Assembly (NCBI GenBank): GCA_963575745.1
Contig: CAUYUJ010022413.1
Span: 1 to 64,000, forward strand
DNA length: 64,000 bases
Direction: 5' to 3'
DNA from: Prorocentrum cordatum
Lineage: Eukaryota; Sar; Dinophyceae; Prorocentrales; Prorocentraceae
Each line of letters begins with the position of its first letter. Position 1 is the first letter of the stretch. This document shows positions 33,572-44,500 of this stretch, piece after piece. Made by a program: the position numbers and the translations under genes. The notes beneath the pieces were generated by a model that saw nothing but the letters and a program-made list of their open reading frames with translations, was not told the DNA's origin and made no database searches.

Positions 33572-34755
33572 CTCGCAGAGCTTCCCTTAGCTAGTTGCTG
33601 GAAGCTTAAGAGTAATTCCGGCGCGCTGGAGAGCTAGTTGGCAAGAAAAATCTCGACGGACCTTTTGCTGACTTTTGCTGGGTTGAAAATTATGTTCTCG
33701 AGGTTGAACCATTCGTTGGAGTTCTATTATTTTTCCCGTAATATTCGATCTGATTCCCGCTCGCCGTCTTAATCTCAGCTCGATCGGGTACCTATTACTG
33801 CCAAAAAGCACTGACGCGGGATCGGCTGTTTCGAGTCATTTTGACAGGTGCTGTCTGTTTTCTGTACTTAACGCGAGCTGTAGGAAAGCTACAGAGCTGG
33901 TACGCACACGCATTCGATTCAGAATCCTCATCATGCGCGTTCGTCTGAAGCATCTAGAGGTCTGAACTCGATCCGCTACTCGAGCTAGGTCCGCGAAACT
34001 ATTTGTATTCTTCAAGTCATCTTGACAGGTGCTGTCGGTTTTCTGTACTTAACTCGAGTTGTAGGAGAGCCACAGAGCTGGTACGCACACGTAATCGATT
34101 CAGAATCATCAGGCACGTTCGTTTGAAGGATCTAGAGGTTTGAACCCGGTCTGCTACTCGAGCTAGGTCCGCGAAGCTATTCGTATTCGACCGATTTTTT
34201 TGATGATGGTGAGTTTCTTCACTTAACTCGAGCTGCAGATGAGCTTGAGAGCTCTTCGGCACAGCAATCGGAAGGAAATCATCAGGCGCGCTAGTCTGAA
34301 GTATCTAGACGCTTGGCTTGGGTCTGTTATGAGCGCAGATGCCGAACAACTGTTCATACTCTGCTATTTTTCTGGTGATGGAATTGGTTTTCTTGATTGA
34401 ACTCGAGATGCAGATGTCCTTCAGAGCTCCTAGGCACAGCAATCGGAAGATAATCATCAGACGCGCTATTTGAAAGTATCTAGACACCTGAACTCAGTCC
34501 GCTATCAGCGCTCGGGCTGAACAACTGTTCGTACTCTGCTAGTTTCTTGGAGATGGTATTGGTTTGCTTGGTTTTAGTCGTGCTGCAGATGAACTACAGA
34601 GCTGTTAAGCACAGCAATTTGAAGGGAATCATCAGGGGCGCTATTGAAATGTATCTAGACGCCTGAATTCAGTCTGCTATCAGCGCTCGGGCTGAAAAAC
34701 TATTCGTTCTCTGCTAATTCTTTGGAAATGATATATGGCAAGGAAGCTCTACGAG
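33572..34755. mobile_element. TIR element 3 (MITE-like)
   Basis: Left CTCGCAGAGCTTCC (one mismatch, 33572-33585), right GGAAGCTCTACGAG (34742-34755). It includes the best-preserved pair of tandem-repeat monomers (33860-34210). Its right end is followed by CCCGGCTCAAG and a second AGCTCTACGAGG, see the finding on transcribed target. Confidence 0.6.
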
Positions 34756-34803
34756 GCTCCCGGCTCAAGAGCTCTACGAGGTTCCCGGCGGTAACCTGTG
34801 GCC

Positions 34804-35447
34804 CGCCGCATCCGCTGCATGAAGCCCTCCATCTCCTCCCTCATGTGATCTTCCCTCCACCTCCTCTGCTCATGATCCCCCTTCACACCGTACCCTCTAT
34901 GCATAGCAATGGACAGAGCTTGGCCTGTGTGGACCCCGTACCTGGTCTCCAGTCCAGGCGTCAACTCCACTTGGCAGTCCCCCGCCAGCACAAGTCTGTA
35001 CTCGGACCCATTCTGCGAACAAAAGTGTGCAAACGTCTGCCTAATATAACTAAGCATACTCTTCTGAACATCAAGTGCATCATCACGATCGCAATGCGGG
35101 AAATACGCTGACACCAAGAAAACACACGGGCGCCTAAACACAAGTATTGAAATACGGTCTGTCGAAAAACTGGCTTTGATATGATGACGTTGTTGCCCTC
35201 TGATCACAACGCCAGCCTGCTTGCAAGTAGAGAGATAAGATTCCCATCCCAACTTTCTAAAACTGATCGAATTATGTGAGAGGTTCTGGCACTCCTGCAG
35301 ACACACGATATTTACCCCCAGTGTCGACAGTAGGCGCATGCAACTAAATCCCCTGTCCTGACTCTTGCCGATCTTATTCACATTCAAAGTCCCAAGCTGC
35401 ATGAGTAGGGAGTCAGGCGACCCACTCTTAGGACCCGTTGAGCCCCG
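34804..35447 (-). pseudogene. LINE C ORF2 N-terminus: half endonuclease (inverted)
   Basis: Reads on from the ORF1 TGA in the same frame. ATG at 35402 begins MQLGTLNVNKIG, then VCLQECQNL, SAYFP and LVLAGDCQVEL. It stops at QRMRRA where the inverted segment ends, so the KVLDYI and SDH catalytic part is absent. The last codons overlap the target duplication, consistent with internal priming at a short matching sequence. Confidence 0.8.
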
Positions 35448-36839
35448 TCAACGACTTGAATTGAGAGCGGCCGTGAAATCATCATACGTGCATGTGATGT
35501 TTGTGTTGTGTTTAATCGTGCCATCCCATATGTCACGATGTACTTCCCAGTTGCCCGTCGTCACCTTGAATACAGCAACCTCAACCGGTCTGCGGCTCGC
35601 ATCGGCAGGTTTCGTCCAGATCGTACTCGTACCACTGCCCGACCCCGTCTCGGCCTTGATATCCATCGCTGGGTTGTTGCCTATCTTCTCACGCCATGTG
35701 CCGTAGAATCTCCCGCATGCCGATATGTGATCCTTCTTCCATGGAGGTGCTTCCAATCGTACTCTGACTGCTGCTGGGGTGGCTGTCATATTCGCAAACA
35801 TGCTGGCACGTGTGGGTGGGCAACGTGCCGTCTGCTGTGGCGTGCGGGTGTTGTCAGGCGTGAAGGCATCCTCGAGAAGTTGCTTGATCTCCCAGAAAAC
35901 TGAATCCTCTGTGCCCGCCGTAAACTTCATCTTCACCGAGCTCATCATCATGCGACTGCCGTTCAAGCGTAGGGTTCCCATCGCATCGAAACGACTATCG
36001 ATCTCGTTGGGAAGTATTGACCTGATATTAGTGATGAGCTGAGCAGCATCCGAATCCCTCATCATCGATTGTGAACGCTGAAGTGTTGACCCATTCCATT
36101 GTGTCCATCCAGTGAGCTCGACAAAGCTACGATGCCAAGAGAGCCTCTGTCCTCCCCCTCCTCCCAGAGGATTGGCACCAGGACCAGTACCGAAACCTCC
36201 AGAGGTGGATGCGCTGGCAGTGCTTGGTGGATTCGAACGGAGATCCTTCATCTGACGCTCTAGATCACTCATGCGTTTGTCCTGCACCTCCTGATGGGTA
36301 GAAATGCGTGCAATATCAGCTTTCATCATTCCCTGCTCAGCTGCTGCTACCGCCTGACCTGCCATGATTTCTTTGTGAAAGTTTTGCATCCATCCAGGCG
36401 CCTCGCTCGCTGTGGACAAGCTGGCCGCCCTGGCTGCCTCAAGAGACTGTCGTGCTTGTGCAAGCGCATCCTGATATGCTCGTCCCTCCCCATCACGTCC
36501 CTCTGCCCCGCAATGACGAACCTGCCTCTGAAAATCCTCTCCTGCTCCCATGACTGCATCTCCTCCTCCAGGCATGTTGGCAGCAATATTGGCCATATCT
36601 TCAGAGTCTGGGAACCCCCACCTTTGAAGAAAAGCACGATCTTGTAACACTTCACTTGCACGTTTGAAACTGTGGCGTGCAGTCCCGAAATATTGATCCA
36701 GGTCAACAGAAGGTATGTCCAAGGAAGGACCCTGTCTGCGGTACCACTGTGATGTTGTCTCTCCCCAATGTTCAAGACCACACTGCCGACGAAAGACAAC
36801 TTGTGAATCCCAGGAGTCTCCCGTCCTGAGTCCTCTCAC
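35448..36839 (-). CDS. LINE C ORF1 protein (inverted segment)
   Basis: Intact for 463 codons, though the frame's first codon here is GTG and the start is unsure. A Gln/Ala-rich helical region (residues about 130-205, likely coiled coil) is followed by a Gly-rich hinge. Then comes the family C-terminal domain: FVELTGWTQWNG, SSVKMKFTAGTEDSVFW, KDHISACGRFYGTW, TSTIWTKP. It ends TCA AGT CGT TGA CGG, the UGA-CGG context shared with LINE B. It is cut off from most of its ORF2 by the inversion. Confidence 0.75.
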   Translation of the reverse strand: MRGLRTGDSWDSQVVFRRQCGLEHWGETTSQWYRRQGPSLDIPSVDLDQYFGTARHSFKRASEVLQDRAFLQRWGFPDSEDMANIAANMPGGGDAVMGAGEDFQRQVRHCGAEGRDGEGRAYQDALAQARQSLEAARAASLSTASEAPGWMQNFHKEIMAGQAVAAAEQGMMKADIARISTHQEVQDKRMSDLERQMKDLRSNPPSTASASTSGGFGTGPGANPLGGGGGQRLSWHRSFVELTGWTQWNGSTLQRSQSMMRDSDAAQLITNIRSILPNEIDSRFDAMGTLRLNGSRMMMSSVKMKFTAGTEDSVFWEIKQLLEDAFTPDNTRTPQQTARCPPTRASMFANMTATPAAVRVRLEAPPWKKDHISACGRFYGTWREKIGNNPAMDIKAETGSGSGTSTIWTKPADASRRPVEVAVFKVTTGNWEVHRDIWDGTIKHNTNITCTYDDFTAALNSSR

Positions 36840-37099
36840 GATAACAGTGAATCAATTATGTGGAACAGTACAGTATGTGGAACCACCGTGTACAGTATGT
36901 GGAACCACGTTGTGAAGGAATGCCCCGCCAGATTTCGATTCCCGCGCTTCCGCCTTGATACCGTGTACAGTATGGGGAACAAAAGCCGCCTCTCTGCACG
37001 ATGCAGCTCGAAACGAGGGGACCCCCAGCGGCGAGGCCAGGCTGGGCAGGAGGTAAGCTCTGCCTCAACCTGGTCACCGCCAGGAACCTCGTAGAGCTT
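36840..37099 (-). promoter_or_regulatory. LINE C 5' leader with conserved stem-loop and transcribed target flank
   Basis: On the minus strand it starts with AAGCTCTACGAGGTTCC and GGCGGTGACCAGGTTG, the left half of a hairpin cassette, then AGGCAGAGCTTACC, the stem-loop CTGCATCGTGCAG (36994-37006), and three CATACTGTACACGGT-type repeats. Because these cassette bases lie inside the inverted segment, they must have been part of the RNA template. Confidence 0.65.
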
Positions 37100-39990
37100 G
37101 TGGACCCGATGGTGTTAGCATTGAGTTACTCAAAGCTCTGCCATGGCGCTCGATGCGCAGGATCACTGCTGTGTTTCAGGAAATATATTCGGGTCGTCGG
37201 CGCACTCCCAGCTCATGGTGTGATGTGTATTTGAATCTCATGCCGAAGATGTCCAACATGGAGTCCCTGGATGACACCAGGAACTTGATAGTTTCCAACA
37301 CTCTAGGCAAGTGGTACCTCACGGCAGTCACTATTCTTATCGAGGACAGGCTGGCTCTCTGGAAAAGTAAGTTGGGAATCTACGGCTTCGCAGGGGGACG
37401 GCACACATGGGAGATCGCGGCCGCACTTAAAGGTATTGCACAGCACGCTTCTATATGGGGCAAAGATCAGAGCGCACATATTGCATCGGCAGATATTGCA
37501 CGAGCATTCGACAATGTCACGCTCAGTATGCTTGCACGCGCTATGGATAAACTAGAGATCCCAGCACGCTTACAATATGCACTTATCGAGCCGCTCGCTG
37601 TTACAAATTGCACCATCGTCTTCGAGGGGATCCAACTGGATGGGGTTTCTTGGGATAAGAGCTTGAGGACGGGTGGGACTGAGAGCCCGCTTGCTTTCAA
37701 CATCGTGGTTATCGCCATGTGGGCCTCTGTAGTTGCCTCTTTGGACGCTCAGAACATAGGGTACGAGATCCCCGACCCCCACAACCCCGCTACCTACCAC
37801 ACGTACAACCATGCGCTCTGGGCTGATAATCTGTACCTTGTGGGGAGGAATGCTAAGGAAATCCAGAAGATCGTTGATGTTTTCACCATTGCTTTAGCAG
37901 ACTGGGGAATGAGTTGGAAGTCATCATCCTTGCAGATACTCGTATGCGGGACCCAGGACCCTACGCCGATTTTGGCCCAAGTCGGAGATCAACGAGTTGC
38001 CTTCACACCGGTGGAGTCGCTTTCTATTCTGGGCTGCGTTGTCTGTAAAAGCTTTCTCGAGGGACACGAGGACCTAGCACATCGACTTAAATGCGCCAGA
38101 GGATCCTTTTTCGCTCAGATATCATATTTTGGATGCAGATCGGTACCGCTGAAACACAAATATCGTCGTTATCAAGCTCAGGTCCAATCGCGTCTGCTAT
38201 ATGCGGGAGAGATGTTCACGCTTGATGCTGAGGCGGTGCGAACCATACATGCTTTTGAGGGCATGTGTCTGCTGCGTATGTGGTGCCGTCGCAAGCCGTC
38301 TTCGCTAACATGGGGTGTCTGGCGCCCTGAGATGCTCCACAAGGTGCGACAGCATTTCGCTGAGGCCAATTTCCCATCAGCTGTACAGATGATTGCTTGG
38401 AAGAGCTGGACGATGATGAGAAGTATCAAGGAGTATATCTTGTCAGATTGTCACCGTCGACATGTTCAATGGCGTCAGAGCGCAAGTCCTGAGGAAGCCC
38501 CGAGTGCGAGGGAACACCTCAGGCAACGTCGCCAAATTTTGCAGGAGGCGTCAGGACGCAAGTCCTGGGGAAGCCCCGAATGCGAGGGAACACCCCAGGC
38601 ACACGTCGCCACGTTTGCTGCTGATCCTGGGCCTTCCCAGAAGAGAGTACGATTTGCTGATACACCCTCGCAATCTTTCGCGGGAGTCATCTCACAAGTT
38701 GTTGCTGAGAGTATTGCATTGAGTGATAGGCTGGAGGATGTTTCACAGGAGCTCGCCAGGCACATTGCGACCCAGGACGCCAGCTTCAACAGGCAGACCT
38801 TGAAGAGACGACGACTGCAGGGGCTACGACAAGGGTTTGGCGGTGATTCTTTGGCTTCTGAGAATATTGATTCAGGGAGTGGGTCGGCGGCTCTACTGCC
38901 CACACTCTCCCTCCCAGCTCATGATATTGATCACTGCAGTCCTGATAACAGAGCTTTCGTGGACAGCAGAAGGGGATTGCTCATGTACAATGTTGAGTGG
39001 ACAACGCGCAGGGACATTATGGCAGAATGTTGCCGACTACACGGCAACCGTACTCAGGCATCCACGATCAAGAGGTTGAGGGCTGGTCCAGAGAGAGTGG
39101 GCCAGCGTAGCTGGCAGTATCCATACATTCTTACATATGGCAGCTCCTGGTGGTCGAGTGTCGAGACGAGCTATCGTTCTTTCCTGGAGATGTGGCAGAA
39201 TCTTTTGTGCATGTACGATAAACCAAAGGTATTCCTGTATTTTGTTCAGAACTGGAAGGGCACAGCGGCGTACTATACACCTCCCGAGATGGTGGGGGAT
39301 ACTGAGCGTATACCGAGTGAGAAAGATACACAAAAACTTGCTAAGAGGTTGGCGATTATCTACGAGAGGCAGACGGTGTGGGACATTGTAAGTCCAGGAT
39401 TCGGGGTAGAAATCAAAGGGGATAGTTTACTTGTGAATAACTGGCTGACGGGACGATGGCGATGCGACAATAAACAATACCAGAGACGTGTGGACCGATG
39501 CATTAACGTTCTAGATCGTGCTGCGGGGGATCTGGGTATTCGAAGTTCTGGATTGGGGAAAGATTTATATAGGCATGAATTCAGGGAAGACAACACACGG
39601 GCTGATGAACTTACACATTTGGCCCGCGAGGGCCACTGCTTCTACAACCAGTATGAGTACATGTTTAGCTTTGAGGACTTTCTACAACCTATCGCCTGTC
39701 GTGGTGGATACGATGGGGGAGTTTGCAGCAAAGGGACGGGGTGCGGCTTTTGGCTTCAAGTGGGTTTCATCAATCATAGATATGATTGTAATAAGAGTGT
39801 CTCGTGTTCTCCTCTCCCCTCCTCCTCCCCCTACTCCGTGTCCTCTAATATGCCTCTCGTTTGGAGGGATGTGTGCGAAGCCGCGTGGTGCCTGGAAGGT
39901 GCTACGATAACCGACGCCGAACTTAGTGCTGCTGAGGCGCTTACTAGCGCTGTTGTGCATTTGGCGCAGCAGATTCTGGCCGCCAGTTGA
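37100..39990 (+). CDS. LINE C ORF2 C-terminal part: RT and permuted RNase H
   Basis: Open from the inversion point to the natural stop. RT begins GPDGVSIELLKALPW (37102). Motif A is ADIARAFDN, motif B RTGGTESP (Glu 37681), motif C WADN (37819-37830), then DWGMSWKSSSL. The linker holds a 76-77 bp duplication (about 38472-38620). RNase H: KGDSLLVNNW (Asp 39421), TRADELTH (39604), GGYDGGV (39712), TDAELSAAEAL (Glu 39919). It lacks an N-terminus and a promoter and is therefore a fragment, but each kept motif is whole. Confidence 0.85.
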
Positions 39991-40044
39991 CCCAGCTGGA
40001 ACATCGGTCCGAAAACCCAAAAAAACCTGTGGCCAAGGGTCAAG

Positions 40045-40074
40045 CCATTGTGGCTCAAGCCATTTTGGCTCAAG
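40045..40074 (+). other. Two tandem DinoSL relic units
   Basis: CCATTGTGGCTCAAG (one mismatch) then CCATTTTGGCTCAAG (exact), 15 nt each. GGGTCAAG just upstream may be a third, truncated unit. DinoSL is CCGTAGCCATTTTGGCTCAAG; relic units lose CCGTAG because its AG serves as splice acceptor in the next round. They mark at least two cycles of trans-splicing and reverse transcription, and identify the genome as dinoflagellate. Confidence 0.9.
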
Positions 40075-40152
40075 GGTCGCGGCGGTAACTTGGTTGCCTC
40101 CCTCCTCAGGGGTCTGGCGGCTGGGGGCTCCCGCCGGGGACCTCGTCTCGAG

Positions 40153-40165
40153 CGGCATTGTGCCG
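40153..40165 (+). promoter_or_regulatory. Conserved 5' stem-loop of LINE D
   Basis: CGGCATTGTGCCG: 5-bp stem, 3-nt loop, preceded by CTCGTCTCGAGC. The second stem pair is G-C here, C-G in element I, T-A in LINE C and element H. This compensatory change supports a folded RNA. Confidence 0.7.
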
Positions 40166-40441
40166 TGCTGCTTTCTTGGTTCCCATTACCGTACGCGTTA
40201 CTGCAGAGTGTCTTTTGCCTGAGTACCGTACACATTCATTCATTGTTTGGTTTCTGTACCGTACGCGTTGCTGCAGAGTGTACTTTGCCTGAGTACCGTA
40301 CACACTCATTGGAGGTCGTGATTGCTGGAGGACACTATCATTCTTTGATTGTCGGAGTGCACATCCTTTCTATAATTTGCAAAGACGGCGTGGAATACTC
40401 AGAGAAGCCCCTCGTGGGAGAGTAGAAAGCTCCCCCCCAGT

Positions 40442-41566
40442 GTGCTTTCAGAACCTGCCGTAGGCGAGTTCCACGGTATCGACGGTGACAGTGCGCTATC
40501 TTCCCTTGATTTCCCAGATCTCAGGATGGAGGAGAATACAGCGGCGGGACCTTTCGGCCCCCAGCGGGCACAACCACCTGTCTCGGGCCTGGTCGACAGC
40601 AGGCGAAGAGGTGGGGACCAGAGGAGCCGCAGTGGTGACAGAACGGATGACAAGCCCCCTGCATGGTGGGCTGGCGCTCAGAGTGCGATGATTGATGCCC
40701 AGAGGATACAACTGAACGAGACCCTCACTGCACGCCTAGCCCCCATGGAGGCGACACTGGCGACGCACACGACTTCAATTGCCTCAATGAGGCGCGAGAT
40801 TACAGAGAATGCAGCATCTTTGTCAGCACTGAGAATATAATTCAACACACTTCAAACTAGATCGGAGTCAGGGTCCAGCAATGGTGTGTCATCTCGGATG
40901 TCTGGGGCCTTTACTCGTGCTACCTGGAACCCGTCTTTCATTGAAATCAAGAGCTGGGTGACGGACTGGAAAAACTATGAGCAACGAGGCCGCCAGATGT
41001 TGACACAATCGCAGGTAAGTGTTATCCTCAATGAGATTGTCCTTTCCTCGATCGTCGCCAGCACTTCGGCGGAAGGCAGGATTGACACACCGCGTACTCA
41101 AGAAGAAAATGATGGACGCACATTCGGATACAGTCGCATTAGAATCTTTTTCACCATGGGGACCGATTCCAGAATATTGTGGGATATGCGCCAACGACTC
41201 CTCGCGGCAGTGCATAGTGGAACCAGCAAAACATTGACAGAAGTGGCCAGACAGGCTACAGAGGCACAGGGGAGTATCAAAGTCATTGTAGAGGCGGCCC
41301 CACACAAACAACCACATGTAAATTGCGCGGGTAAGTTTCAGAACATCTTCAGGCGCCATGTCAACGCGGCCCTGGGGATCATTGTTCGAGCGGAGCTGGG
41401 ACCACCTACGACACACTTCTGGGGCCAGCTTCCCAATGACACCACACATGGCAAGGTCATCGCAGTTTTTTACCCAGCAACGAACTATGAGATCCTGCCC
41501 GCTCTGGCCGTCTTGGATCCAGCCATCAACACGGCACAGCTCCAAGCAGATCTGGGGGCTGAATGA
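40442..41566 (+). pseudogene. LINE D ORF1 (one nonsense codon)
   Basis: A single frame broken by TAA at 40838-40840. First part: acidic/Pro-rich then a helical stretch (LAPMEATLATHTTSIASMRR). Second part from about 40886: FIEIKSWVTDWKNYEQRG, RIFFTMGTDSRILW, GSIKVIVEAAPHKQPHVNCAGKF, the family C-terminal domain. The final TGA (41564-41566) is followed by CAT in the ORF2 frame. Confidence 0.75.
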
Positions 41567-44500
41567 CATGAGTGGATTGCCAGAGTGGGCACATGGAATA
41601 TCGAGAAAAGAGGCCCACAGTTTTCCAAAGCAGTCCTAGATGCTGCCAACGACAGAGGCATTTTCTTGCTGGGGCTCCAGGAGGCGCAGTTTTTCACGGA
41701 CAGTCGAAAGATTCTTGCTGGGGATGGATGGCATATGGAACGCTCTTCGTGTAAGAAAGCAGCTATTTTGTGGAAAGGCCCATGGAAGGCTCTGCTACGT
41801 GACATTGAGCGCGGACCAAGGTTCGTCATAGCATGGTTCAGGCCAGCCGCTATTGTTTGCTTGTTTTTGCCATATGCAGATGATAAGGATGAGGAGGTGA
41901 GGGAATTCAGTCAAGTTTTGGAGGAGGTGAAGAGGAGGATCAGAGAGTATCGCAGACGTCACCCAGAGCAGCCAGACATGCTTATCTTGTTTACGGATGC
42001 CAGCGTTGAGATGGCTCCCAATCTTATCGCCAACGGCCGTGCTATCACTGGTATGGGAGTGAAGGAAGAGGTGGAGGTTCTCTTCAGAGGAGGAAGGGAG
42101 GGTGTGAGGAAGAAACATTTGGAGGAGATGAGGTTCTTGTTCATTGAGTTTTGTAGTGTGCATCGAATACGGCTGGCAAACACGTTTGGCCCTCGCTGTG
42201 CGACCTGGCGCGGTAGGGCAGCACCCCGTGGGGAGGCGGTGCTCGACTATATAGGCATCAGTACTTCTGATCGATTCGACTCGGGGACTACTGCTGAGTG
42301 GATTCGGGCCCCAGGGAGATCGGCTGCAATCCAAGAGATCAGCGACCACAAACTAGTACATCTTGCGGTGGCTGTGGGAAGACGGCGACGCTGCAATAAT
42401 AGGAAGCGAGCAGCCCTGCATCAATGGGAACCCGTTGACCCTGCTGCGGCTGCTGCCAGCTTCGACCGTGCCCTGTCACGGCAGTTTCAATATGCAGGCT
42501 CTCGGTATCGCCCATTCCAGTCTTTGGTTGAAGAGGAGGAGGAGGAGGACATCGAAAGGGACGAGAAACCCGTGAAGGAGGAGGAGGGCGAGCAGAGGAG
42601 GCAGGGCAGGGGCACACTCAGCCAGATCATCGCAGATACGGCGGCAAGTATCCCTAGCCGCCAGGTGGCCGCACTTCGTGCACCTGTGAGGCCGGAACGT
42701 CTATGGACGCTCGAACGGCTGTTACGGCGCGCTCTTCGGCCCAGAGAACTTCGATGCCAGAATGAAGTCAGGAGTCTTCGGAGATTGATCAAACCACTAC
42801 GAAAACAATATGATGCCGACATGCTCGAATACAAACACAAAATTGAACAGCGCAAACTACGTACACAAGCACAGGCACTCAAAGTCAAAAAGATGACGGG
42901 GGAGTGGGAACTTACTTACGATGTCGAGGCCAAACAGGTGGAAATTGGGAGGTACTTGAAAGACAGGGTGGAGGACTACGGGGCGAGGAGGGAGGTGCAG
43001 GCTATTCTGGAAGGTCTGGCATCGAAGCTCAACCAGTCCCAGTGCGTGAGCATCACCATGCATGACATCTTGCGAGCGAGGGCTCGCCTCAAGAGTGGGG
43101 CGGCTGGACCCGATCAAGTGACACGGGAGATGCTGCAGCTCATCCCCTTTTGCCAGCCTCAAGACCATCCGACATCATTTCAGCCAGATCGCCAATCGTC
43201 GTCAACAGGTCCCCTCGGATTGGAAGAGGTTTCTGGTGACTCTCATCCCGAAGGCGCCGTCCATCCAGGAGCTTTCAGAGACTAGGGCGATCTGCCTCCT
43301 GAGCCTGGTCCAGAAGTGGTACAACCATGTCCTAGTCATTAAAGGGGAACAACACCTGGTGAATATCAAACACTCTCTTAACATGTATGGGTTTGTGCAG
43401 TTCAGGAAGGTTTCTGAGGTTACGTCATTTACCAAACATCTTTGCCAACATGCTGCACAATGGGGAAAAGGGGAGAAGCTCTATCTTGCCAGCCTCGATG
43501 TACTACAGGCGTTTGACCACGTTACTATCAAGCTAGCGTTACAAAGCATGGAGAAGCTTGGTTTTGACCCCGCTTTGATTTATGCCCTTCTCTGCCCTAT
43601 GACCGAAAACACGTGTTAAGCCACCTTCGAAGGGACCCAGAATTTGGACTGGATTGGTTGGGATCGGAGTATCAGGACGGGCGGGGTGGACGGACCTTTC
43701 ATATTCAAAGTGGTGAGTGTGGCCTTGTGGAATGATATCGTCGGGACCTGGGCAGGGCGTGATCTGGGATACGTAGTTGAGTCCCCCGTACCCATGCCCA
43801 CTAGATCGACGATTTCACATGCCCTCTGGGCAGACAATTTGTTGCTATACGCCAGAGATGAACGGCAGCTCAGGACCATGATTACTGAACTCACTCTCCC
43901 TCTGCTCCAGGCTGGCCTCAATTGGAAACCATCCTCTCTCAAGCTCATCCCCTTTGGCGTCAATGGCTCGAATGATGTAGTTCTTGATATTCAGTTACCC
44001 ACTCTGACCCACACGTGAAAACTTGAATGCGTTAATACGTTGGACATCCTGGGTTGCAGGCTGGACAGATATTGGACACAGCATAGTGATCTGCAATTCA
44101 ACTTGGATCGTGCCCGTGGTGCCTTCTTTGCCGACGTCGAATATTATAGAAGTCATCGCATCCCGATTGAGAGACGATTCCAGCGTTACCGACTCCGTAT
44201 TCAGAGTAAGCTACTCTTCGCAGTCGAGGGAATGACGATTGACAACATCACGGCACAAAAGAATATTCTCCTGGGAAGGAAAGCTATTAGCCATCATGGG
44301 AGGAAGGAGGAAAGGAGTGACAGAAGATTGGACGGTTTACCAAAAGAGGAGGTTCAAGTATGCACGCGACCAGTTCGCCAATCATGGATTTCTGTCGGCG
44401 GTGGAACTCTTCATTCACAAGAACTGGCTCTGGGCGAAAGATATCGCTTGCTTTGCCAGAGGCTTTGCGTGTCAGAATATCCCGACAGCTACGCTGCACA

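Larger units (their letters stand above)
34804..40023 (+). mobile_element. LINE C: 5'-inverted insertion (twin-priming structure)
   Basis: Flanked by a perfect 11-bp target duplication AACCTGTGGCC (34793-34803 and 40024-40034). 34804-37099 is the 5' part of the element in reverse orientation (5' leader, ORF1, first half of the endonuclease). 37100-40023 is the 3' part in forward orientation (RT from GPDG, RNase H, A-run). The end of the endonuclease and the linker to RT are missing. One duplication around both halves means a single insertion event. Both parts are free of stops, so the event is recent. Confidence 0.85.
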
